Shown piece after piece: positions 40,901-52,900 of a DNA stretch of 64,000 nt. The translations under genes and the position numbers were made by a program. The notes under the pieces were generated by a model. That model ran no database searches. It was not told the DNA's origin and saw only the letters and a list, made by a program, of their open reading frames with translations. The number at the start of each line of letters is the position of its first letter. Position 1 is the first letter of the stretch. Source of the stretch: Ctenosaura bakeri (Eukaryota; Chordata; Lepidosauria; Squamata; Iguanidae); assembly GCA_948474755.1 (NCBI GenBank), contig CAOLHI010000487.1:1-64000 (forward strand), read 5' to 3'.

Positions 40901-43900
40901 GGCAATAGTAAGATATGGGATTGTCCCAGTTTGGTACTGATGGCATGTATGTTCACTGCTCAAGGTAGAGCTAAATAAATTCTTCAGGTTAGACCCATAA
41001 ATAGTCATACTAAAACCAATTCAGATCAGTGAGGTTTATGTTAGTCATGACTTCAAGGACCTTAAGTATAACTTGATCTGGATCGAACCCTTTATTTGTT
41101 TCAACCACACAGGCCATTACAAAGTAAAATGAGATTATATGAGCAAACTAAGAATGTGATGAGTAACTTGTCACAGTTGACAGTTACACTTGAACAGCTT
41201 TTAATTTATAATGTGTTTTAGCCCCTGCGAAAGCAACCGAAGCAATCTTTACCAAATTCTCCTGTCACAGTTGGTTGAGGTACCAGTAGGCTCATCAATA
41301 CAGACTGTGTCTGTATATTTAAAACTTAGCTCCTTGTAATGAGAACAGTACATCATATAATATGTGTGATACTCCACAGTTCCTGCATCATAAATACTGC
41401 GGCTTACAGTAGAATCCTACACCTATATAATAAGAAGTAAGTCACAGTAAGATTAATGAGGTTTCCTCCCAGGTAAATGGGTATATAATTATATACTCAT
41501 TTGATAGGACCTTGCAAAACTGGAGAGAATGTCAGCTGTAGATAAAGAACAGTAGACATTCTCCTGGCTTGCAGAATAGCCATTAACAGGCATTTAAGGG
41601 TGGTTGGTTGTGAAAGAACAGCATCTATGGCAATGGACAGTAAACTACTGGGCCTATGGGTGGCAGTGGTGGCTTGGAGTTTGGCCCTCTTATTTTGTTC
41701 TTTCTTGTTAAAGTAGACCTTGGCAGAAATAGTCATTGACAGATGGGTAGATACATTATTAACAATTTGGGTAACAGGCAAACCACAGGATCCCACCCCC
41801 CCACCAGCCAAGTGGACAAGAGGCAGGTGGGATGGCAGCCACCCCAAAGAAAGGATGAAGAATATTCAGAGAAAAATCTGAAAACTGGAAGGCCCAAGGA
41901 AACAAAAAACACAACAGATATTTTCAAAGAAAAAAACATTTCTGAGAAATTTTAGTTCAGCTCTATTTCTGCTCTGCAATTGCTGTGTACTCTTAATTAG
42001 TATTTTTGATTATTTGTGGATAAATGGACTAGAACAGCTGAAACCTAAGGGGTTTGTAATTATGTTTATTAAGTGGTTAGCTGCAAAGTGAGATTAATTT
42101 GGGGCCTCTCCATCCTGTTTTCTTTTCATGTTTCCAGGCTGAGGATTCTCAAAGATCACTTTACCTACTCCCTCTACGTCAATATCTGCCGTTCCCTCTT
42201 TGAAAAAGACAAGCTACTCTTCTCCTTCTGCCTGAACATAAACCTTTTGAAGCATGATAAATTGGTTAGTGCTGCTAGAGAAATTACTGTATGGTATATC
42301 ACATATTAATGTGTTCATCTGTTGGTGAATTTCAAAATGATGCTCTATGTTCTTGCTTCTTGTTGCCTTCATCTTGTAGCTTTCAGTTGGCTGACATCCA
42401 CATGCAGTCAGAGCTGGTGGTCTGGAGAAAAGCAGGCAAGGGAAAGCAGACAGTTTGCAATTGGTCCATGCCTGACTAACAACTGTTTAGAATAGGACCA
42501 GCTCTAGATCTGTGAGGAGGACTCCAGGGTCCCCAGCAATTGGACCACTTCAGGCCACTCTTCTGCTGATGTGGATTTAGCAGTGTCTGAGTCTGAACAG
42601 CTGCCTGTGAGATTAATATCTACAGCACCCAAGGGCAATGCTACATTTGGTGCAGTAGGGCATTATGCATTCTGACCAAAGTCCCTAGTTTTACATGCAG
42701 AATCCTTATTTATTTATTCATTTTTTTATTTATAAATAAATATATATTGTTGGAATTCTGTTAGTCCCCTGTGTCATTCGATTATGTGATTCATGTATGG
42801 GGATAACTGCAGTACCACTCCCTGCCCACTTATGGGAGTGCTGCAATGCAGTGAATCAGTTGCTTCCTCCTAAGGCAAGTTGTATGACAGTGTAGACAAC
42901 AAGGTACCTTGGTTTGTTGTGGACAGATATAGATGCACTGGCATTTAACTTCAGCCTCTGGTTTTCCAGTTTAAATTGGTGGTTTTCAATTTGTACGGCT
43001 TGAGGATGTGGACAGGATCTATAGAACACTGAGACCAACTATCAAATGTGTGTTTGACTTTTGACCTTCCTGTCCCTTACACAAATGGCTATTGGGATGG
43101 GACAGCTAGCCAAGATGGTGGCAGTAGTGGTGAGAGCCTCTTTGCAACCAGGAGTAGTTCTTTCATACTACATACTGGTAGTGGAGATATCTTTTTCCAA
43201 AATCTTTTGCATTTTGGCAGCTTTCAGTACCATTGACCATGATGTCTGAAATGTCTAACTGGAATGGGACATGTAGGTGCTGTTTTATGGTAGTTCACAT
43301 CCCTCTTGCAGCAACAATTGCAAAAGATGGTGCTGGGTTACTCTTGGAGAAGAGCATTGCCGTTGGCCTGTGGGGTATATCAGGTTTATATATTATTTCC
43401 CCTATTTGATGTATAAGTGAAATCTCTAGGAGTTTGGGGACTGGTGCCATTTATGTGCTGTTGATACCCAATTCTGTTTTTCCTTTCTGTCTCTAAATGG
43501 AACAGTGAAGCTGTTCTAGTTCTAATCTTGTCTCTAATGTCTAGTGAACTAGATGAGAAAAACTAAATCTAAATTTAATCCAGACACAGCATGGTGTTCC
43601 TGGTCAGTCAAAGGGCAGATTAGGAGTTACTCTCCCTTCAAAGGTTCACAGTTTAGGTGAACTCTGATATGCAGCCCTGAACGTGGATGTTCAGATTTCA
43701 ATGATCATCAAGAGCAGTGGTTCTCAACCTGGGGGTCGGGACCCCTCTGGGGGTCGAATGACCATTTCACAGGGGTCGCCGCTCCTCAATCCTGCCCCCC
43801 TTTTAAAAGAAGGTGGCCTCACAGCCAATGGGAGCAGTGCTTCTGAGACCCCTGCGCTGGGGTTCAAACTGCAAACCCCAGGATTCCATAGGATGGTGAA

Positions 43901-46900
43901 AGTGGAATCATAGCGCTATAACACTCTAGTGCAGAAATAGCCAGGATGACTTTCTCCTCTCGCCTTTGTTGTGCGTGGACCCTTGGCGCTTGCCACACGC
44001 AGGTGTTGTGTTCTTCGCCCTGACTGTCTTGCATTCCTTTTTGTATGTTCAGCGTCCACACTCCCTTTAAGGGAGGGAGGAAGGGAGGGAGTGAAACAAA
44101 ACGCGTCATCTTTCCTCTCTCCCTGTCCTTTCCTCCCTGCGCCTCGTGTAAAATGTGGGCTGTTTTGGCATTGCCTTTGGGAGTGACTGGCTTTTGTGAA
44201 AACCCAACATTCAGAACTAGAACTACTGCCTTAATTCTGGCATTGATGGACACTTTCTGTGCTTAAAAAGGGGGGAGGGTTACCAGTTTTTAGGCATTAG
44301 AAGTCTATCCAGAGCAGTGATTTAGGGCAGTGTTTCCAATCTATTTGATGTTGGAAATAACTAACTAACTAAATAATAAATAAATAAATAAAAATAACAA
44401 AAATGATTTTATGGTTGGGGGTCACCACAACAAGAGGAACTGTATTAAGGGGTCACGGCATTAGGAAGGTTGAGAACCACTGATCAAGAGCGTATTTTCA
44501 TAGTTAATGGTGTTCCAACTGCACACATTCCTGGAAATGCTGGAGCATCTGCCTTCGCAGTCTCATTTGGTATACCATAACATTGTTTATGTGCGGGTAC
44601 TTTTAAAAAGTTTTTTTTAATCCTTCAGCAGATCCAGTGCTGTCTAGCTATGGGGCTGGTTACAGGGAACGTGTGGCTTCCTTTTTGCAACATCTTTTCT
44701 AGCTACTGGCCATTTCCAAGTACAGTTCAAAATGTTAGTTGTGACCTATAAAAACCTTATACAACTTGGAATCAACCCCACTCTCTCACATAAGCCTTCG
44801 TGGATTTAAGTTCTTTCAGGGAGACTCTCTTCTAAGTTATGTCACCATCAGAGGCAGGTTTGGTAGCCATGTTTGATGAGAAGCAAGAAGCAGTGGCTGC
44901 TCCAATCTACTGGAATTCCCTAGAAAGGAGATTAAGGGAGGCTAAGTTGACTCCCAGTTTTATTGTCCTTCCCCTAGCAGGCCAACTTTTGTTTAAGTGG
45001 GCCTTTGCCGGTTCAACTGATTAGTTGGCTGAGTGCAGTTCATGATTTGTTGGGTGCTGTGTATTGATGTGTTTTTTAAGTATTCTGTTGGTTTCAATTG
45101 AAGTTTTTTTAATTGTAAAATTGTTATCTGTCCTTAATGCCATTTTTGATAGAAATGTGAGATAGAAAAGCAAGAAAGCAAGCTGGTTGCTAGGTAGCTG
45201 GCATGTCTTTTTTCTTATTGCTCACCTGGAACTAGAATAATATGGAGCAGCAAAAGGAGCTTCTTTGGCTGCAGTAGAAGCCGCTGTCCTGCATGGTAAA
45301 AATATGGAAGAAATTCATCATGCAAAATATAAGATAAGAGATATTTTGGTGTGTGTGTGAGAGAGAACAACATTCTTTGGTGTTGAAGGGAGCAATGTAT
45401 ATCAACGTTTATCTAGTACAAATGAATTTAACTGATATTATAGGGCCTTATTCGAAAGACAGAGTGAGAAGTGGATACTTTAGGTATCAGATTTTTGTCA
45501 CCATCCTGCTAGTGCAGATGTAGGTTGTGCAGTGCACATGCAGTGATTTTTTTTTCACAATGTGTAATAGTCATATCTAGCTGATGAGTGTGAAAGTGGA
45601 ATTTCACATGTGGAGCTATAGCCCATTAAAATATGCACAGTGCTGTGTGAATGTGTGTTGCCACTATGAATTGCCTTTGCAGATTGCAGTTGCACTATGG
45701 GCTGCCAGCTATTCACATTGTTCATTGATCCCCATACACTGTGCTACATTTAGTACAGGGGTTGCGGAACTTAACTCCACCAGCAGATATTTACACTATG
45801 TTGGACCAACACAGGGTATTTTTTGCATGTCAAGAAGAGGCAGCCAATGTTTTGTGGTGTGTTAACTTCGTATGCATGCACATTAGTGCTAGGAGCTAAG
45901 GCATTATATGACTACCTAGACAGCATGCACAGAACACTATACATGTTGGTTTTCTGCCATCAACAGTGAATAGGATTGGGTGTGCTCCTGCTCATTGTGA
46001 AATTGGAGAGCCACCATCCGCTTGTCCACCAAAGAGCAGTCAAGTAGCAGTGATCCTTCCTCTGAACTTGTGGGAGGAGATAACGTGAAGGCTAGATAGA
46101 AGATACCCATTGTTAGAGTTGTTGCAGGGGTGTGCAGAGGGAGATGATGGCTGTAGTTATAATGTCAGAGATGGTTACTTGGACAGTGTCATTTACAGAT
46201 TTTTGGGAGGTGGATGCTTTGGCCAAAGACGTGCTTTCTGGTCCTGTCTGTTCTCCCCGGATGGGCCTGTGTCTTTGTTCCTGAGCATTCACTTGCCCTA
46301 TTGGGCTCTGTCTGCAGCAGTTCCCAGAGAAAGGTCAGGGCAAGTGTAGGTTGCTCCTTCTTCTTGCTTTTATCATGTTGTAACTGCAAAGGGAAGATGA
46401 ATGGGCAGAAATTGGACTAAGCTGAGGGGACTGTGATGAGTCAGTAGCACCTACTCAGGAGGAACAGTCCTGAACAATTACCTCAACACTGGACTTGATG
46501 CTAAGTAACTAGTTTTGAACTTAAAATGGAAAAAGAGAGTGAGAATGAAGGTGCTGCTTGGTTCCTTCATTCCCACTCTCCCTTTTGTATTTCAAGCTGG
46601 AACAAGTTGCTGTCTCTTGGAAAACTAATTTTGAACTTTTACCTTTCCCATTCTAATGTTCTTGTGAAGTTCTTTATTTTGTTTAAATTCATTGCAGATT
46701 GATGAGGCTGAGTGGAAGTTTTTGCTAACAGGAGGCATAGGCCTGGACAACCCCTATTCTAATCCTTGCCCCTGGCTTCCCCAGAAGTCATGGGATGAAA
46801 TCTGCCGCCTTGATGATTTACCAGCCTTCAAAGGCATTCGGAAGGGATTTATCCACTTGAAGGATGGATGGAAAGCAGTCTATGATAGTCTGGTATGTTG

Positions 46901-49900
46901 CCCACCCTTCTTCCTCCCCTTTTGCTAGCTGATGAAAATAAATGTTTATTCTACATCTTACCATCTACGAGCATCTACACCTTTTATAGCTTTACCTAAT
47001 TTTGCAGGAATAACTGTTGTTCTTTTGGTTGTTGTTGCTGCTGCTGCTGCTACTAAATATTTTGCCAATGAAAAATATTGCTTTTGGGATAATGAGGAAG
47101 AAGATTGTAAGCAGTTTGCTTGCTTTAGAAATTAAGGGTTCAGACAATATTTCTCTTAAAAGCAATTCTGTTAAAATTTTCTTTTGATTTAGCCTGAACA
47201 AAGGAGTAAATTTATAGTTTGATTTTCCTGCACTTAATTATATTTTAATAAGAAAGGCATAATAGCTTCTATCATGAAGAGCAACATCGTCTGAGTAATT
47301 CACAGGTGAAAGTCAAAGTTGGTTCACTGCTAGTGATCAGCGTCTGCATTGTGTTATTCATAGAACCAAAGGAACACCTCTGCTCTGTTGCTTGGTAGCA
47401 GAGTATGTACTTTGCATAAATAAATTTCTGCAGCTCAATCGCTACAAGTTAAATTATATAAAGTTAGAACCAGAGCTTTGAAAAGTTACTTTTTGGGACT
47501 CTGTTGTTGTTGTGTGCCTTCAAATCATTTCTGACTTATGGAGACCCTAAGGCAAACCTATTATGGGTTTTCTGGGGCTGAGAGTGTGTGACACACACAA
47601 GGCCACCAGTGGATTTCTGTGGTGAGTGGGGAAACTGAACCCTGGTCTCCAGGGTCAGAGTCTAAGGCCATTTCCACACTACGCTGTTATAGCGTGGTTA
47701 TTCCACTTTCTACATTCTATGGAATCCTGGGGTTTGCAGTTTGGGGAGGGGCCAATGGGCCCCTCCCCAAACTGCAAACCCCAGGATTCCATAGGATGTT
47801 GAAAGTGGAATAACCGCGCTATAACAGCGTAGTGCGGAAATGGCCTAATACTCAAACCACTACAGCACATTGGCTTCAAAAACCCCAGCTGGCATGATCA
47901 GTAGCTATGCTGTAATAGTTGTAGTCTGAAAAGGGAACTTTTCTAAGCACTGATCAAGTAGCAAATAATGTGAAAGATCTCTGCTTGGATCTCTGAAGAG
48001 CTGCTGGTGCCATTAAAAGCTGATAATATTTGGCTCAGTGGACTAAGAGTTTGAACTGGTTTAGAGACGTATATTTTAAAGGTTCTTTTTAAGTGGATGA
48101 TATTCAGCTTAATAAATTTAGAGATACTTTTGATACACAGAAGTCAATTGGAGGCCTCAAACCATTAATGGAAATTAAAGGAGGAGATGTTGGGGGAGGA
48201 ACAGATGAGAAGGAAACAATCTTATAGATTCAAATATATAAATAGATCTGACTTCCATCCTCATCTGAATTACAACGGTTGACTCCAGTTTGAGGGAGAG
48301 GTGATAGAGGTGGGTGGAAGAGGCATCTGGAATGGCACCAATCAACTGTTTTGCAGAAAAGAAAGCCAGGGAGGGAAATGAATCCTCTCATTTCCTGTGA
48401 AAACAAAGTGCATAGCCTGCAGCACACTTATCACTTTGGACTATACAAAAATGTTCTTTTTGCACACATGTGTGTGTGTGCATGTATGCGCGTGTGAGAA
48501 AGAGAGAGAGAGGAAATTCATTCTCATAAAGTTGAAAGTGTCACATATTGAATTCCTTCTTCTAATTGCATGCATAATACTTATTAAGATTTCTCTCAGT
48601 AACATACAGTTGTTGAGTATTTGTCTCAATGAATTTGGAATGAAACTATAACTTTCCATTTCTTATTGGGAAATTGCTTATGGAGGAAATAGCTTTGTTT
48701 TTTTTATTAAATTACTATAGTCTTCACTGCCATAATTTTGGTACAGATTGCTTTAAAAATTGGGTCTTCAGAATCAATCTAAGAGTAGAAATCTATAGCC
48801 TATGAAATATATATATCTACCCAGAAGGAGACATAAGTATTCATTTTTTGCTGGGGCTGAGGTAGGGAATCTGTCCCTTAATTAGTTACCTTACTTAATC
48901 ACAATTAATACTTTGCAAATATTTAACCTATATTGTTTCTGCTTCAGTTGTTCCAGTTGCCTTACACTCTGATTATGCATTAAATGGAAACTTTTATAAC
49001 AGATCCCTAGTTACCATTAAAACAAATAAATAGAAAATAAAATTTCACAGGAGTGGCTTTTGAACAAATGTAGAATGCTTAACCACTTCCTTCCTCGGTT
49101 TCAAATACAAATTTTCCAATACAAAATTAGTTGGAATACCAGAGGAGAAGAGCTATGGATTATGAAACTGCATGTCTGTACAGGTTCTCTTTCCCTCCAA
49201 GTTCCCCTTCCTCAAGCTGCTTTACTCTGAATACATGCCAAACTGTCAGGAGTTCTGGGACAAGTATACTTATGCATGCCATCAAAATGGCCTGGTCTCT
49301 GTGATACTAGTCTGTAAAATGGCCAACTGTTGAGTTTGGTGAAAGCTGAACGAAGATGTGTGTGCTTTTGTTTTCAGGAGCCTCATCATGAAAGACTTCC
49401 AGATGATTGGCAAAATAAAATGGGAGAATTTCAGAGGATGCTCATCATCCGCTGCCTAAGATCTGACAAAGTAAGTGTGGATGGCTGAGGGAGACCAGCA
49501 TTAGCTGTGCTATGTATGAGGTGCTTGCTAGATTAAATATGGTCTAATTTGTCTCCCTCGAGATTTTAGCTAGATCTTTTATCGAGTTTTTATTGGAGAA
49601 GACAAATTTGCCTGAAGACAGTTGATTTCTGCCTGGGCCTCTCTCTCATTATTGGCAGTATTCCTTGTCTTAATCTTTAACTGCTCTAAATTTTATTTGG
49701 GAGTTGCCATACAACTTTAGTAAGCAATAATAGTCTCACTCATATATTTCCCAGCAGAACAGTCACATAACCTCAGTTGTTGTATTCCTATTTGTCTTTA
49801 AGTCATTGTGCTAATTAATAATTCTTGTGCTTCTTTGGGATGCAGTAATGATGCCCATGCCAGTGGAGCTGTGAATCCATTCTGGGTTTTAGTGCGAATT

Positions 49901-52900
49901 TTAAAGATGTAGTCAGGGTACTGATGGTGAGGGTAAAAGTTCAGTATTTTCAATAGCTCCTTTCAAGTTCCAAGGAAAACTCAGAACAGATTCACTAGCT
50001 CACTAACATGGAAGCAAGCCCTGATTGCATGCATAGAACACACTTTTTCAGGTGCAAATTGACTTGTTTTCATCACCTCAGCTGGATAGAATGTGTTGAT
50101 AATGATGTGTAATGGTCCTCTCTTTCTGTCATTACATGCTACAAAATATGTTCTGTCTACCACAACAAGTTATGTGATAGTTTCCTCCCAAAATGGTATT
50201 AAGGAATTAACCATTTTCCCCTGAAGTGATTTTCAAACCATTGCAGAACCGAAAGGCTGGTATGAGCTTTTTTTTTTTTTTTACGGTTTCATCTTCTCTT
50301 TCAAGAAGGATGAGTCTCTTTAGCATGCTTCTAATTTAGAAAAGACATTCTTACTATTCAGTGAGCGAGGGTAAGCAACTCTTGGCCTTACAGAAATTAT
50401 AGCAGTCCAAGAGCATCTGCTGCCCAGCATTATAAAATGTGCTTTTCCTATACTTCAGCCTTTTGACCAACTATCCTCTTAATATATTACAATACAGTCA
50501 GCGCTCCACATTTTATAGGGTTAGGAGTGTAGGATCCCCCAAAAATGGAAAAATTGCAAGTTTCAAACTGTGCACGTGTGTATGGGAAGGGTACCAAGGC
50601 ATGGTGGGGAGAATGGGCACCCAGAATCCAAATCAGGTCAAGGAAAGGAGAGTGAAGTGGGGTGGGTCAACATGATAGCCCTATTCTTCCTCTTTCTCAC
50701 CCATCTCCTTTTTGGGGGTGTAGGGGAGGGCAATAGGAGAGGGTTTGTAGAGCTGAGAAACTGGGCTGCAAACTGTCCTTAACTGACTAGGCAGCGGCTG
50801 GTAGGGGATGAGGGGGAAGCCAGAGCTAGGTTACTAAAGGGCTGTGCAACCTGATCAGAGCTGCTGAGAGGGAGGGTTCTCATGGAAGAAGAGCTCCTGC
50901 AGGTTAAAGAAACCCCCAAATAATCACATCTGTGAAAGTGAAACCTGCAAATGTGGAGGGCTGACTGTACAGTTAATCTTGGAATGCTTTGCAGAAGTGC
51001 AAGGGAAAAAGATGGTAAATTCCACATCTTTTGTGGGGGGGAAATGGAATGTAGTGCTGCTCTCAGCATATTTCTTCTGACCCACAAAAGCACATTTGAC
51101 AAGGCTGTACTATCCTCAGCACTGTGAGGCATCCTGCTGCCATTTCAGGATCAGCAAAATTTAAGTTGAGGTGCAGTTCAGTAGGAATTTGTCCATTTTG
51201 TTACAGTTTAATAACCTTCTCTAGAACTAGTTCAGTGGTGGCACACAAACCTTATCCCCAGTGAAAGGGATCCTCCATTATGCTGGGACTCTTTATTGCC
51301 CCGTTAGCACTACATCAGGCTTTGTCAAGATAATTGCACGTGGCTGTAAGCATAGTCAACCTTGTTGTGCATTTGAGAGAACATTTCCATAGTTCTGTCC
51401 AAAACTCTTTATTTAAAAAATTGCCTTCCTGTCTGTCTCTCTGTAGCCACTACATTTTGGTTCAATGGGTTTCCTTAAGGCAAATGTTTTCTCCCTTTTT
51501 CCATTACTGGTTTTATGCCGAACAAACATTATGCACACACAAAACAATGCTAGCATCAGGAATGCAGACATATCCCAGGATTTGATTCCACTCCTCTCCT
51601 CTCCCTACCCCACCTCCGGCCCATACTACCAAATTGTTCATTTCAGAGCTTCTGTCCAGTAGTACGGCTTGTGCCTTTGTCATAGGCCTGTGCTTCCGTC
51701 AACTGTGCTTGTCAACAGAGCAGCCTTGCCTTGTCCAGTCTGACTCATTATCTTCTGTTCAGCAGTTAGCGCACAGTTTTCCTTTGCAGCAGGATCTGAA
51801 TCTGGCAAGAATGCGTGGGGTGGCTTTTCCCAGTCCGGAGTATACTGGTACTTATTCACGAAATGATCCACGAGCCGCTTCCTAGTTAGGGCTACTTCTT
51901 TTTCAAAGGCATGTATTACACTTCTGCCAGTTTTGCACTTAGAAGCAAGCAGAGAATTTCATTTAGTTGCAGTTTTAAAAGCTAGGCGCGCAGCACTGAA
52001 CATTACAAGATGGGGCAGGGAACTGGAATTACAATCATACTTCCCTGGTGGTTCTGTCACAGAAGAAATGGAACATCTGCATGTTATTCTAGATATCAAA
52101 CAGTATCGCTAGGAGGGAAGGAGGTTAAAATACTGCTGGCAAGGAAGCATTCATTTCATCCTCATCCCAGCAGCTGAAATTGGGGAGAAGCTAAATCTTC
52201 CCCTCAAGTTCCACAGGAATTGGGCTAGGAAAGTAGGTGGATGGTGTGATTTTCTTAATGTGTCTGAGAATTCTAGGTTCTTCTGGGAAATGGAGTGTGT
52301 GTGAGGAGTCATCCTTATACACCCTATTTCCCAGTAGAGGTGGGTTCCACTGGCATCATTGAGGATGCCTAGTGGGGAACAAGGCACTTAAGAGATAATT
52401 CTCTTTATGTACTTGCAGTGGCATCTGGAGGGCAATGTAAGGACACAGGGAAGACCTCGTGCACCCTGGTTCTGAGCAACATATGCAGAATTCCACTACA
52501 AGGACTTATTAGGGCAAAAAGTACAGCTGGGGAAACATGAAACACCAGTGCTTTGGAGCAATGCAGTTCAGGAAGCTCAGGAATAGACAACAGTTATTAG
52601 TTGTATTTCCTGAGAAATAATCTCCCTTCCACTCACAACCCACCAATTCAATATGCTGACCAGTTCAGAAAAATTAAATCCTGACTTATATGGAGTAGCT
52701 GGTATCCTGGTATTAAGTTATGATGTTGTAAATCTGCCTGACAGCATCTCTCTCACTTCTTTAGTCATTGTTTTGGTTGGAATTCTGTTCTGACATGCAA
52801 CAACAAAAAGCTCTCTATCCAAAACCCAGTTTGTAAGCCATATAGCATCTCCTCCTACACCCAACATAATCATTCCTTGGTTAGTGAAGAGCAAGGGAGT

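Larger units (their letters stand above)
35606..42137 (+). other. DNAH7: DNAH7 intron, local 11-12 (6.5 kb)
   Basis: It contains two abutting MITEs (35680-36283), an L2-like 3' end (36290-36800), an AT-rich block with a 113-bp inverted repeat (36930-38560) and a short AGTAAGTCCC-type repeat (41408-41490). About 38600-41400 shows no recognisable feature except a C-run at 38988. Confidence 0.7.
43030..45165 (+). mobile_element. L2-like LINE 3' part, interrupted by a hAT element
   Basis: The first part, 43030-43706, has decayed RT sequence (TTTCAGTACCATTGACCATG, GTGCTGTTGATACCCAATTC). After the hAT insertion, 44491-45165 continues in the same order with CTAGCTATGGGGCTGGTTAC, TAAAAACCTTATACAACTTG and TGGAATTCCCTAGAAAGGAG and the AT-rich 3' end. 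Confidence 0.75.
42265..46697 (+). other. DNAH7: DNAH7 intron, local 12-13 (4.4 kb)
   Basis: Most of it is an L2-like LINE (about 43030-45165) split by a SPIN-like hAT element (43715-44482). About 45200-46690 shows no recognisable feature. Confidence 0.75.
46893..49377 (+). other. DNAH7: DNAH7 intron, local 13-14 (2.5 kb)
   Basis: It contains a reversed Sauria-type SINE split by a palindromic MITE (47502-47876), a tRNA-SINE fragment (about 47950-48045), and a GT/GA-rich tract (48465-48515). The rest is AT-rich with no gene. Confidence 0.7.

Noticed and set aside
52718..52789. A possible last exon of the survivin-like gene ([16 protein letters not shown]...), with a good acceptor and correct phase
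   Set aside because: It is short, has a helix-breaking Pro, and lacks the expected helix pattern. The exon at 51937-51680 fits the family far better. It could still be an alternative last exon.
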